This document shows, piece after piece, positions 35,163-43,944 of a stretch of DNA of 64,000 bases. The position numbers were made by a program, and so were the translations under genes. The stretch's first letter is position 1; each line of letters starts with the position of its first letter. Under the pieces are notes generated by a model. It was given only the letters and a program-made list of their open reading frames with translations. It searched no databases and was not told the DNA's origin. Origin of the DNA: an uncultured Aquimarina sp. (GTDB lineage: Bacteria; Bacteroidota; Bacteroidia; Flavobacteriales; Flavobacteriaceae); the NCBI RefSeq assembly GCF_947495315.1, contig NZ_CANLYD010000013.1:1-64000 (forward strand), in the 5' to 3' direction.

Positions 35163-35883
35163 AATCAAATGTCTGATTGTAGATGATGAACCGCTGGCTA
35201 GGGAAATTATCGAAAATTATGTTTCCAGAATTGATCACTTAGAACTCATCGCTTCCTGTGCTAATGCATTAGAAGCGTTTAATATTATTGCAGATAAAAG
35301 CATTGATTTAATTTTTCTGGATATTCAAATGCCAGATTTAACTGGAATTGACTTTTTAAAAGATTTAAACCCTTCACCAAAAGTTATTTTTACAACTGCT
35401 TACAGTAATTATGCTGTAGATGCATTCAACCTCGAAGCCATTGATTATCTATTAAAGCCTATCGAATTTTCGAGGTTTTTAAAATCGGTTAACAAAGTAC
35501 TCAAACTTTCTAAATCCACTTCTACTCTACTTGTATCATCAAATAGCAACGAGGAAGAAAAAAACTATCAGGATCTTTTTATATATCTCAAGGTTGAGAA
35601 AAAAATGCAAAAAATATTCTTTAAGAATATTCTTTTTATAGAAAGTTTAAAAAACTATATAAAAATAAAAACTTCTGATAGAGAAATAATCGCATATAAA
35701 AGTATCAGTAGTATTGAGCGTATCCTACCCAGTTCTCGATTCTTAAGAGTGCATCGCTCTTTTATTATTGGGATCGATCATATTGATGCCTTTTCTACTA
35801 CCGAAATTGAACTAAAAGGAATCAAAATACCAGTGGGTAGAAACTATAAAGCTTCTGTTAAAGAAAAACTCGGTTATTTTTAA
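35152..35883 (+). CDS. LytTR-family response regulator
   Basis: 243 residues. The receiver domain has the acidic pair DDEPLAREII, the phospho-Asp in LIFLDIQMPDLTG and the Lys in YLLKPIEF. The LytTR DNA-binding domain occupies the last 100 residues (FLRVHRSFIIGIDHIDAFS). It is translated with overlap after its kinase. It is the best candidate to bind the repeated decamer sites before the amylase gene. Confidence 0.93.
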   Translation: MNTKIKCLIVDDEPLAREIIENYVSRIDHLELIASCANALEAFNIIADKSIDLIFLDIQMPDLTGIDFLKDLNPSPKVIFTTAYSNYAVDAFNLEAIDYLLKPIEFSRFLKSVNKVLKLSKSTSTLLVSSNSNEEEKNYQDLFIYLKVEKKMQKIFFKNILFIESLKNYIKIKTSDREIIAYKSISSIERILPSSRFLRVHRSFIIGIDHIDAFSTTEIELKGIKIPVGRNYKASVKEKLGYF

Positions 35884-35905
35884 TTATTATATCAACATAT
35901 TAAGT

Positions 35906-36037
35906 TCATCCATTCAGAAACTCATCAGCTTCTAAAGAAAATTCTTCTATTTCTATAGAAAACTCTTCTACCGTATTAGAAAAAGAAATAATGAAAATTG
36001 CTGCGATTATCAGGTATATTTCTGCTACTACATTCAT
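35906..36037 (-). CDS. Possible 43-residue membrane peptide
   Basis: The frame from ATG 36037 to TGA encodes 43 residues: a hydrophobic helix MNVVAEIYLIIAAIFIISFS, then an acidic tail NTVEEFSIEIEEFSLEADEF. This one-helix plus acidic-tail layout is typical of real small membrane proteins, but no homologue or promoter is recognised. The 325-base gap 35884-36209 holds only this and the hairpin at 36155. Confidence 0.4.
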   Translation of the reverse strand: MNVVAEIYLIIAAIFIISFSNTVEEFSIEIEEFSLEADEFLNG

Positions 36038-36154
36038 AATTAAACTTTTTATTTATGATACTAAAGTTAAACCAAAAACTGTGATATAAACACAACAATA
36101 TTAGCAGATATCTATTCTATATTAACTCTAAACACTTTAATTATTTGGATAAGC

Positions 36155-36182
36155 AAAAAGCAGCATGGTTAGTGCTGCTTTT
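36155..36182 (-). terminator. Terminator of the 194-residue protein gene
   Basis: AAAAGCAGCA pairs with TGCTGCTTTT around TGGTTAG. On the minus strand it is followed by T5, just downstream of the stop at 36210. Confidence 0.7.
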
Positions 36183-36209
36183 CGAGTGGTTGAGTTAATA
36201 ATGAAACAA

Positions 36210-36794
36210 TTAAATACTAACTTTCTTTATAAACGTTCTATCTTTTAAAGAGAAATATAATTGGTACTCTCCTTTTGGCATTTTAGAAAAATCATACGTT
36301 CTTTTTAGTATTGATTCTTCATAACCAATAATCTCTTCTAACACTCTCCATTCACTATCATAAATAGTAAGGTTAAGAGGTGTTTTTTCTGTGTTATTAA
36401 ACATTACTTTCATTAAACTGTTTTCTACACTAACTTGTGGTTTAAAAACAGTTACGGCAGAAGTATTTATTAAAGAAACTCCTTTTTTGTTTTTCAATAA
36501 TGGCGTAACTTTTACTTCAAATACTGATTCAGTTTCTACGAAATAAACTCCATCAGGCACATTACCTAAATTAAAATACTTCTGATAATTAGGTGTAGCC
36601 TCTAACGTAACGTTGAACAAAATTTCACCGTTATAATCCTTAAGGAATAATTTTTCTCCTTTTACAACTTCTGTCAATGATACAGTAACCATGGACGAAT
36701 TGCTTATCTCTACTGATACTCTTCCGGCTGCATTAGCAATATTGCTTGTGGTGATTACGAATGCTAGCAAACAAAGGTTAATTACTCTTTTCAT
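36210..36794 (-). CDS. Secreted beta-sandwich protein, 194 residues
   Basis: A signal peptide (MKRVINLCLLAFVITTSNIA, cleaved after ANA) is followed by two related beta modules. Each ends with a pattern like GVYFVETESVFEVKVTPL or GEYQLYFSLKDRTFIKKVSI. The modules resemble Bacteroidota DUF3244-like or secretion-tail beta domains, but I cannot name the family. A TATATTTG box lies 37 bases upstream and a terminator just downstream, so it is transcribed alone. Confidence 0.65.
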   Translation of the reverse strand: MKRVINLCLLAFVITTSNIANAAGRVSVEISNSSMVTVSLTEVVKGEKLFLKDYNGEILFNVTLEATPNYQKYFNLGNVPDGVYFVETESVFEVKVTPLLKNKKGVSLINTSAVTVFKPQVSVENSLMKVMFNNTEKTPLNLTIYDSEWRVLEEIIGYEESILKRTYDFSKMPKGEYQLYFSLKDRTFIKKVSI

Positions 36795-36830
36795 AACTTA
36801 GGTTTTTGTTGTTGTTAATATTTTACTTGG

Positions 36831-36838
36831 CAAATATA
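36831..36838 (-). promoter_or_regulatory. -7 box (TATATTTG) of the 194-residue protein gene
   Basis: On the minus strand TATATTTG lies 37 bases before the ATG at 36794. A TTG occurs 24 bases further upstream. Confidence 0.5.
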
Positions 36839-36866
36839 GCACAGGGATTAGATACAGAAATACAAC

Positions 36867-36874
36867 TATATTTG
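36867..36874 (+). promoter_or_regulatory. -7 box (TATATTTG) facing the AraC gene
   Basis: TATATTTG on the plus strand lies 146 bases before the AraC ATG and only 28 bases from the divergent box. It could drive the regulator with a long leader. An AAGGAG motif precedes that ATG by about 15 bases. Confidence 0.35.
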
Positions 36875-37020
36875 CATATATATGTTCTATTTTAACATGC
36901 TAAATTACTTTAAAACCCCATAGAAGTTAATTTAACATATGATTTTAAAAATTTCACATTTTATTAACGTAGAAAATACGTTATATTTACAAAATAACCC
37001 TAAGGAGAAAATTCCCCAAT

Positions 37021-37896
37021 ATGAAAAAAAGTATAAAACCTTCTCTAGAAAAAATAGTTCCTGAATTTGGAAGTTCTTTTTATTATGAGAATTTCTCTAA
37101 AGAGAAAATGAACAAAGCTCCTATTTGGCACTACCATCCTGAAATTGAAATCGTATACGTTAATGGAGGAACAGGAAAGAGGCAAATCGGTAGTCATATG
37201 TCATATTATAGAAATGGAGCGTTAATGCTTATCGGTTCTAATTTACCTCATTGTGGCTTTACTGATAGCCTAACACAAAACAAAAGTGAAACAATTATAC
37301 AAATGTTACCAGATTTTCTAGGTAACTCCTTTTTTAATGTTCCCGAAATGAGCGGAGTCAACCAATTATTGGAGCAAGCTAAAAAAGGTATTGTATTTCA
37401 TGGAGATACTAAACGTAGAATTGGAGCTAGAATTGAAGCGCTGAGCATGTTGGATCCTTTTGACAGATTACTTGGTATTCTTAGAGTTTTTAAAGAAATG
37501 CAACAAACTAAGGATTATTCTATTCTGAATGCAGAGGGCTTTGTTATTGAGACTTCATTACAAGATAATAATCGTATCAATCTTATCTTCAATTTTGTTC
37601 AAGAGGAATTTACTCGTCAAATCCCTTTAGATGAAATTGCAGATAAAGTAAGTATGAGTGTACCTGGATTTTGTAGATATTTCAAAAAAAATACTGGAAA
37701 AACCTTTATTCAATTTGTAAATGAATATAGATTGGTACACGCCGCTAAGTTATTACACGAAAAACAAACCAGTATTACGGATATTTGCTATGAGAGTGGT
37801 TTTAGTAATTTTTCGCATTTTAATAAACTTTTCAAGCAATTTTCAGGAAAAACACCAAGTACCTACAGAAATGAATTAAAATATGTGGTTTCTTAG
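37021..37896 (+). CDS. AraC-family transcriptional regulator with cupin sensor
   Basis: 291 residues. An N-terminal cupin-like sensor domain (APIWHYHPEIEIVYVNGGTG, LIGSNLPHCGF) and a C-terminal AraC DNA-binding domain are present, with both HTH units visible: MSVPGFCRYFKKNTGKTFIQ and CYESGFSNFSHFNKLFKQ. This layout is typical of sugar- or stress-responsive regulators. A Shine-Dalgarno-like AAGGAG precedes the ATG, unusual in this genome. The stop overlaps the convergent tsaC gene by 4 bases. Confidence 0.92.
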   Translation: MKKSIKPSLEKIVPEFGSSFYYENFSKEKMNKAPIWHYHPEIEIVYVNGGTGKRQIGSHMSYYRNGALMLIGSNLPHCGFTDSLTQNKSETIIQMLPDFLGNSFFNVPEMSGVNQLLEQAKKGIVFHGDTKRRIGARIEALSMLDPFDRLLGILRVFKEMQQTKDYSILNAEGFVIETSLQDNNRINLIFNFVQEEFTRQIPLDEIADKVSMSVPGFCRYFKKNTGKTFIQFVNEYRLVHAAKLLHEKQTSITDICYESGFSNFSHFNKLFKQFSGKTPSTYRNELKYVVS

Positions 37897-38513
37897 ATAA
37901 TATCGATTGCTCCTTTTCCTTCTCGTATAAGAACCGGTTCACCACTGGTAAGATCAATTACTGTAGAAGCCATATTATCTCCATAACCTCCATCAATTAC
38001 AATATCCACAAGATTATCCCATTTTTCCAGTATTAATTCCGGATCTGTGGTATATTCAATAACCTCATCTTCATCATAAATTGATGTGGATACAATAGGA
38101 TTTCCTAAATTCTCTACAATAGTCTTACAAATATTATTATCCGGAACACGAATCCCTACCGTTTTTTTCTTCTTAAAAACTGTGGGTAAATTATTACTAC
38201 CAGGAAGTATAAAGGTATATGGACCAGGAAGTGTTCTTTTTAGTAATTTGAATGTGCTATTATCTATTTGCTTTACATAATCAGACAAATTGCTCAAATC
38301 GCTACAAATAAAAGAGAAATTAGCTTTTGCAAGTTTTACTCCTTTAATATGAGCAACGCGTTCCAAGGCCCGATTATTAGTAATATCACACCCCAAACCA
38401 TATACAGTATCCGTAGGATAAATTACCAGTCCACCATTGCGCAGGCAATCAACTACCTTTTGTACTTCACGTGGATTTGGGTTTTCGTTATATATTTTTA
38501 TAAGCTCCGCCAT
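37893..38513 (-). CDS. tsaC: L-threonylcarbamoyladenylate synthase (Sua5/YrdC)
   Basis: 206 residues, YrdC-type without a long Sua5 tail. YPTDTVYGLGCDITN and the TLPGPYTFILPGS loop are the family signatures, with GIRVPDNNIC and the STVIDLTSGEPVLIREG segment near the end. It makes threonylcarbamoyl-AMP from threonine, bicarbonate and ATP for the t6A37 modification of tRNA. It is convergent with the AraC gene and divergent from the helicase gene. Confidence 0.92.
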   Translation of the reverse strand: MAELIKIYNENPNPREVQKVVDCLRNGGLVIYPTDTVYGLGCDITNNRALERVAHIKGVKLAKANFSFICSDLSNLSDYVKQIDNSTFKLLKRTLPGPYTFILPGSNNLPTVFKKKKTVGIRVPDNNICKTIVENLGNPIVSTSIYDEDEVIEYTTDPELILEKWDNLVDIVIDGGYGDNMASTVIDLTSGEPVLIREGKGAIDII

Positions 38514-38716
38514 ACTAGTTTTAAGTAGTATAAAGATACAGTTTTATACCATATTTTCATCCTAAAATACTTGTATTTATGTTTAGTAAAAAAGGTTTTG
38601 TGTATATTAATGACCGAACCATTTGGTTTATTTATAGATATAAATACTATATTATCTATGTTTTCGTATTTTTTGTAATCAAATAAATTACTTTCGCGTA
38701 TAAAATACTTTTAAAA

Positions 38717-40075
38717 GTGACTTTTAGAGATCTAAACTTAAGTACACAACTTCTCAATGCTCTTGATGACTTGGGGTTCGAAATACCAACTCCAATCCAG
38801 GAACAAGCATTCTCCACGGTAATGTCCGGGAAAGATGTTGTAGGAATTGCACAAACTGGAACTGGTAAGACATATGCATATATGCTGCCTATATTACGAA
38901 TGCTGAAATACTCTGTGCAACAAAACCCAAGAGTTTTAGTACTTGTTCCTACCAGAGAATTAGTAGTTCAGGTAGTAGATGAGATTGAAAAACTTTCTAC
39001 CTATATTAATCTTCGCGTTACCGGTGTATATGGTGGAACCAATATCAATACCCAAAAACAAGCAGTTTCTGAAGGCCTGGATATTGTGGTTGCCACACCT
39101 GGTCGTCTTTATGATCTTGCAGTAAGTAGAGTGTTACAACTTAAATCAATTCAAAAAATAGTAATTGATGAAGTAGATGTAATGTTAGATCTTGGATTTA
39201 GACATCAGTTGATGAATATTTTTGATATACTTCCTCAACAACGGCAGAATATTATGTTCTCTGCTACTATGACTGATGAAGTAGATCAAATGATTACGGA
39301 GATTTTCAAAAACCCTAAAAGAATATCAGTAGCCAAAAGTGGTACACCTTTAGAAAACATTAAACAGTTTGGTTATAAGGTACCAAATTTCTATACAAAG
39401 GTAAATCTATTAGAGCATTTACTTTCTGATAAAGAAGTCTATCATAAAACACTCATATTTGTCGGCTATAAAAAAATCGCGGATCGCCTATTCGAGGCAT
39501 TAGAAAACAAATACAAAGAAGAAATCTGCATCATACATTCTAATAAAACACAAAATTATAGATTAAGAAGTATTGAACAGTTTAGAAAAGGAGAAAATAG
39601 AATCCTAATAGCTACGGATGTAATGGCTAGAGGTTTGGACATAGAAAATGTGAGCCAGGTAATTAACCTAGACACACCAGAATATCCTGAGAATTATATG
39701 CACAGAATCGGTAGAACCGGTCGAGCAGAAAAAGAAGGAGTCTCTTTTGTTCTAACCACAGAACAAGAACAAGAATACTTAGAAGCCATAGAGGGTTTGA
39801 TGGAAATGGAAATAGAAAAACTACCATTACCGGAAAACGTAGAAATTTCTGAACAACTCACTCCAGAAGAACAACCTAAGGTTAAAGAAATATACAACCC
39901 TCATAAACGTCCTAATGATGATGAAGCTGGTGCTGCGTTTCACGAAAAATCTGCAAAAAACAGTAAAGTTAACTTAGGAGGGAAATATCAGCGTGAGATA
40001 AAAAAGAAGTATAAAAAACCAAAGACCAAGGGTGATAAAACTTTTAATCTTAAGCATAAGAAAAAGAAAAAATAA
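38717..40075 (+). CDS. DEAD-box RNA helicase with DEVD motif II
   Basis: 452 residues from a GTG start. Helicase motifs in order: Q motif region PTPIQEQA, Walker A AQTGTGKT, PTRELVVQ, TPGR, motif II DEVD (IVIDEVDVMLDLGF, not DEAD), FSATM, then DVMARGLDIENVSQVI and HRIGRTGRAEKEG. The basic C-terminal tail (KKKYKKPKTKGDKTF, KHKKKKK) should bind RNA. Such helicases act in ribosome assembly or mRNA decay in the cold. The DEVD form occurs in related flavobacterial helicases. Confidence 0.93.
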   Translation: MTFRDLNLSTQLLNALDDLGFEIPTPIQEQAFSTVMSGKDVVGIAQTGTGKTYAYMLPILRMLKYSVQQNPRVLVLVPTRELVVQVVDEIEKLSTYINLRVTGVYGGTNINTQKQAVSEGLDIVVATPGRLYDLAVSRVLQLKSIQKIVIDEVDVMLDLGFRHQLMNIFDILPQQRQNIMFSATMTDEVDQMITEIFKNPKRISVAKSGTPLENIKQFGYKVPNFYTKVNLLEHLLSDKEVYHKTLIFVGYKKIADRLFEALENKYKEEICIIHSNKTQNYRLRSIEQFRKGENRILIATDVMARGLDIENVSQVINLDTPEYPENYMHRIGRTGRAEKEGVSFVLTTEQEQEYLEAIEGLMEMEIEKLPLPENVEISEQLTPEEQPKVKEIYNPHKRPNDDEAGAAFHEKSAKNSKVNLGGKYQREIKKKYKKPKTKGDKTFNLKHKKKKK

Positions 40076-40108
40076 TTGATTTGATAAGAAAAATGTATAC
40101 TGCTAATC

Positions 40109-40720
40109 ATGGAGAACACAAAAAAACCAGCTTTTCTTAAGGGAAGTATCCAGGAATATATATACTTGTCTTATCTATACCTATTAATAGTAGGTACATT
40201 AAGTTATTCCATCTACTATTCTTTTTTAGGGATAAATATTATTAAATACTCAACAGTATTAGATATTTTATTAAGTCCTATAGTCATCTTGACAGAAAAC
40301 ATAAAAATTCCATTATTCATGGGTGGTTATTTATTGCTTGTAATCCTATTGATATGGTGGTTACAAAAACGAATAAAAAAGAAACTTAAAAAAGAAATCA
40401 CCGAAGAAAAAGAGAGTAAATTAAAGAAACAACATGCATCTCTTCAGTACATTAAATTTTTAATACCAATTATGGGAACATTAGGTTTTTATATAGGATA
40501 TGCTTTGGGAGGAGGCTACAAAACAAATAATAATATTCAAAATGGTGATTTTAAAGTCAATAAGTTAATCGAATTTACGGATGGAAATATGCAAAAAGTA
40601 AAGTTACTTGAATTAAATAGTCAATATGCTTTTTATGTACTAGAAAATGAAAGAAAAATATCTATTTCCCCCATTTCAGGAAACATTAAAACGATCCATA
40701 GTATAGAACAATCCAATTAA
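40109..40720 (+). CDS. Membrane protein, unknown family
   Basis: 203 residues with three likely membrane helices (SYLYLLIVGTLSYSIYYSFL, LFMGGYLLLVILLIWWL, IKFLIPIMGTLGFYIGYA). A basic coiled segment KKLKKEITEEKESKLKKQ separates the second and third, and a soluble C-terminal part of about 65 residues follows. It lies 33 bases after the helicase gene and 3 bases before the YdjM-like gene, so it heads a run of same-strand genes. No function is recognised. Confidence 0.6.
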   Translation: MENTKKPAFLKGSIQEYIYLSYLYLLIVGTLSYSIYYSFLGINIIKYSTVLDILLSPIVILTENIKIPLFMGGYLLLVILLIWWLQKRIKKKLKKEITEEKESKLKKQHASLQYIKFLIPIMGTLGFYIGYALGGGYKTNNNIQNGDFKVNKLIEFTDGNMQKVKLLELNSQYAFYVLENERKISISPISGNIKTIHSIEQSN

Positions 40721-40723
40721 TTC

Positions 40724-41275
40724 ATGGCTTCAATATTTGGACATGCATTAACGGCTTATGCCTTAGGAAAAGGTTTTGCAAAAGAAATGATCACCTGGAA
40801 ATTTTGGATATTAGGTATTATCTGTTCTATACTGCCAGATGCAGATGTGATTGGTTTTAAATTTGGAATAGCCTATGAAGATTTTTGGGGACATCGTGGG
40901 TTTTCGCATTCACTTGTGTTCGCTTTGCTACTAGGTGTTTTAGTTACATTTGTATTTTATAATAAAAAAATTATAAGCCGAGCTGGTTTAGCGCTTATCG
41001 TATATTTTGCAATCTGTACAGCATCACATGGAATATTAGACGCGATGACCTCTGGAGGATTAGGAATTGCTTTCTTCTCTCCTTTTAACGACACTAGATA
41101 TTTCTTTCCCTGGAGGCCAATTCAAGTATCTCCGATTGGAGCCAGTAAATTCTTTAGTATTTGGGGCATTAAAGTATTGTTAAGTGAATTAATCTGGATC
41201 GGAATTCCAGCCGGTATTTATATCTTAGCAATTTGTTATGTCAAAAAGCGTAAAATTCTACCATCTTCTAAATAA
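40724..41275 (+). CDS. YdjM/DUF457-type inner membrane metal-dependent hydrolase-like protein
   Basis: 183 residues, about four membrane helices. Conserved metal-site-like motifs are ILPDADVIGFKFG, WGHRGFSHSLVFALL and TASHGILDAMTSGG, with the tail RYFFPWRPIQVSPIG. These fit the YdjM (LexA-regulated) family, related to phospholipase-C/P1-nuclease-like proteins. The start of the next gene lies 38 bases inside its 3' end. Confidence 0.85.
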   Translation: MASIFGHALTAYALGKGFAKEMITWKFWILGIICSILPDADVIGFKFGIAYEDFWGHRGFSHSLVFALLLGVLVTFVFYNKKIISRAGLALIVYFAICTASHGILDAMTSGGLGIAFFSPFNDTRYFFPWRPIQVSPIGASKFFSIWGIKVLLSELIWIGIPAGIYILAICYVKKRKILPSSK

Positions 41276-42023
41276 CAAACTAGCAACTAAATTATTTATA
41301 ATTATAGGCTGCCTGTTGTGCTTTACGCAATGCAGAAAGACATTTAATTCGGAGAATATTCATATTTCTGAAGATCTTCAACTGATCAAGCTAAATAAAC
41401 ATAGCTATATTCACATTTCATATATTACATTAAAAAGTGGGGCTACATTTCCTTGTAATGGATTTGTATATCTAAATAATAAGGAAGCCTATATTTTTGA
41501 CAGTCCAGCTACAGATAAAGCAACAACTGAATTGATCAGCTGGTTCCGAAATGAACAAAAAACAACCATAAAGGGTGTTATTTTTAATCATTTTCACGAG
41601 GATTGTACTAAAGGAATTGAAATTTTTAAAGAATATGGTATTCCAAGCATTGCCAGCAGCAATACTAAAAAGCTTATGATCCAGAAAGGAACTCCAGAAC
41701 CGAATCAAACGTTTGATAACTATTTGGAATTAAAACTACAAGACAAAACTATTATCAACTCATTTTTTGGTGAAGCACACACTAAAGATAATATTGTATC
41801 TTATTTTCCTGAAGAGAATATATTATTCGGAGGATGTATGATCAAAAGTATAAATGCAAAAAAAGGAAATCTTGCTGATGCTACTATAAATGATTGGTCA
41901 AAAACGGTGACTAAAATTAAAGAAACATATCCAGATCTGGAAATTGTAATTCCCGGACATGGTACTTATGGCGATCAAAGCCTTTTAGATTATACTATTT
42001 CCCTTTTCAATACTGAAAACTAA
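41238..42023 (+). CDS. Subclass B1 metallo-beta-lactamase-like lipoprotein
   Basis: 261 residues. The signal TKLFIIIGCLLCFTQC suggests export and possibly lipidation. All six B1 zinc ligands are present: H, H and D in FNHFHEDCTKG (HxHxD), H in FFGEAHTKDNIV, Cys in LFGGCMIKS, and the last His in IPGHGTYGD. The GGCMIKS and HTKDN contexts are diagnostic of B1 rather than other MBL-fold enzymes. It could hydrolyse penicillins and carbapenems. The ATG lies inside the preceding gene and an ABC exporter gene starts 3 bases downstream. The activity level is unknown. Confidence 0.85.
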   Translation: MSKSVKFYHLLNNKLATKLFIIIGCLLCFTQCRKTFNSENIHISEDLQLIKLNKHSYIHISYITLKSGATFPCNGFVYLNNKEAYIFDSPATDKATTELISWFRNEQKTTIKGVIFNHFHEDCTKGIEIFKEYGIPSIASSNTKKLMIQKGTPEPNQTFDNYLELKLQDKTIINSFFGEAHTKDNIVSYFPEENILFGGCMIKSINAKKGNLADATINDWSKTVTKIKETYPDLEIVIPGHGTYGDQSLLDYTISLFNTEN

Positions 42024-42026
42024 ACT

Positions 42027-43802
42027 ATGCGAGAATTTCAAAATAACAATATACCAAAAGACAAAAAAAAATCTAAAGTAACCATTTTACAGGCCTTTAA
42101 AACGATAATTTGGCCAAGGCGTGGTTTGGTTTTTATAGGACTTATTTTAATTTTTTTTAATAGAGTTGCCGGTTTGGTTCTACCTTGGAAAAGTAAAACG
42201 TTATTAGATGATGTTGTCCCAAGTAAAGATATGGCACAGTTATATGAACTATTGATCATTGTTGGGGTTGCAATATTAATCCAAGCTACTACCTCATTTT
42301 TATTAACCAGAGTTTTAAGTGTGCAAGCGCAATTTTTGATTTCAGAATTACGTGCTCAAGTACAGAAAAAGGTACTTTCCTTACCTATCAGTTTTTTTGA
42401 TAACACAAAGTCTGGAGCCTTAGTTTCTAGAATTATGAGTGATGTAGAAGGCGTGCGTAACTTAATCGGAACGGGATTAGTTCAACTGGTAGGAGGAATA
42501 TTTACGGCTATAGTATCTGTATTTTTACTTATTGACATTAACGGATGGATGACCTTATTTGTATTAATTCCTATTACTTTATTTGGAATAGTAGCATTAA
42601 ACGCATTTAAATACATTCGTCCGATTTTCAGAAAAAGAGGTGTTATCAATGCTGAAGTTAAAGGAAGATTAACAGAAACATTAGCAGGAGTTAGAGTTAT
42701 TAAAGGTTTTGGTGCAGAAGAACAGGAAAGTAAAGTTTTTGAAGAAGGTGTTGATCGTTTATTTCAAAATGTAAAAAAGAGCTTAACAGCTACTGCTTTA
42801 ATGACAAGCTCTTCTACGTTCTTATTAGCTGGTATTGCCTCTACTGGAATTATGGGAATTGGTGGGTATTATATGATGGAAGGAACTATGACTGCAGGTC
42901 AATTTTTATCATTTACAATGTATTTGGCATTTATGATTGCTCCAATCGTGCAAATGAGCAATATAGGAAGCCAATTAACTGAAGCTTTAGCCGGTCTGGA
43001 TCGAACCGAAGAATTGATGAATATGGAACCTGAAGAAGATCCTGAGAATCGTACTGTACAATTAGAAAATATTAAAGGGGATATCATTTTTGATAATGTT
43101 TCGTTCTCTTATGAAGAAGGAAAAGAAGTGTTACATAATATTAGTTTTAGAGCATCTTCTGGAACAGTAACCGCTTTGGTAGGAAGTTCTGGTTCTGGTA
43201 AATCCACCATTGCTGGCTTATCCGCTACTTTCCTTAACCCTAAATCGGGTCTTATCACTATTGATAGTCATGATATATCAAAGGTAAATCTTAGCAGTTA
43301 CCGACGTAATCTAGGAGTTGTATTACAAGATGAATTCTTGTTTGAAGGTACTATCCGAGAAAATATCTTATTCCCCAGACCTAATGCTTCGGAAGAGCGA
43401 TTACAACAAGCTGTAAAAGCAGCTTATGTAAATGAATTCACAGATCGTTTTGATGATGGCTTAGATACCTTGATCGGAGAACGTGGTGTGAAACTATCAG
43501 GAGGACAAAGACAACGTATTGCGATTGCCCGTGCCATCCTTGCGGATCCTAAAATTATTATTCTGGATGAAGCAACCTCCAGTCTGGATACAGAAAGTGA
43601 ATCATTAATTCAGAAAAGTCTGGGTGAATTAATGAAAGGTCGCACTACTTTTGTCATAGCACATAGATTAAGTACGATCAAAAAAGCAGATCAGATCTTA
43701 GTCATTGAATCCGGAAGTATTGCCGAAAGAGGAACTCATGAAGAACTGATCACCGCAGAAGGTAGATACTTTGATTTATATACCTATCAGGCTAGAATTT
43801 AA
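42027..43802 (+). CDS. ABC exporter, fused permease and ATPase (MsbA/LmrA-like)
   Basis: 591 residues. Six membrane helices (about residues 30-320) are followed by the nucleotide-binding domain. Walker A is GSSGSGKST, the signature is LSGGQRQRIA, Walker B is IIILDEATSSLD and the H-loop lies in FVIAHRLSTIKKADQI. It works as a homodimer and exports lipids, drugs or peptides. It is the last gene of the tight plus-strand run 40109-43802. Export of the small leader peptide at 2616 is unlikely because no C39 peptidase domain is present. Confidence 0.92.
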   Translation: MREFQNNNIPKDKKKSKVTILQAFKTIIWPRRGLVFIGLILIFFNRVAGLVLPWKSKTLLDDVVPSKDMAQLYELLIIVGVAILIQATTSFLLTRVLSVQAQFLISELRAQVQKKVLSLPISFFDNTKSGALVSRIMSDVEGVRNLIGTGLVQLVGGIFTAIVSVFLLIDINGWMTLFVLIPITLFGIVALNAFKYIRPIFRKRGVINAEVKGRLTETLAGVRVIKGFGAEEQESKVFEEGVDRLFQNVKKSLTATALMTSSSTFLLAGIASTGIMGIGGYYMMEGTMTAGQFLSFTMYLAFMIAPIVQMSNIGSQLTEALAGLDRTEELMNMEPEEDPENRTVQLENIKGDIIFDNVSFSYEEGKEVLHNISFRASSGTVTALVGSSGSGKSTIAGLSATFLNPKSGLITIDSHDISKVNLSSYRRNLGVVLQDEFLFEGTIRENILFPRPNASEERLQQAVKAAYVNEFTDRFDDGLDTLIGERGVKLSGGQRQRIAIARAILADPKIIILDEATSSLDTESESLIQKSLGELMKGRTTFVIAHRLSTIKKADQILVIESGSIAERGTHEELITAEGRYFDLYTYQARI

Positions 43803-43875
43803 ATTAATTAAATTCATACTCATCTAATAGATAATTTTACAAGCATCATAACTTGGATGTTTTCCGGTTAAAAAA

Positions 43876-43917
43876 TAAGTAGAAGTAACCTTTTTTCGCT
43901 AAGATTACTTCTACTTA
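43876..43917. terminator. Inverted repeat between the ABC exporter and metE genes
   Basis: TAAGTAGAAGTAA pairs perfectly with TTACTTCTACTTA around a 16-base loop containing T6. No T run follows the stem, so it is a stem-loop stop signal of weaker type or an RNA-end stabiliser for the two convergent genes. Confidence 0.5.
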
Positions 43918-43944
43918 AACTAATGATACTCGGTGAGCTATAAA

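Noticed and set aside
38717..40075. DEVD instead of DEAD as an inactivating change in the helicase
   Set aside because: Motif II variants with the two acidic residues kept are active, and the same form occurs in related flavobacterial helicases; all other motifs are intact.
42027..43802. Exporter of the small leader peptide at 2616
   Set aside because: The ABC protein has no N-terminal C39 peptidase domain and lies 39 kb away.
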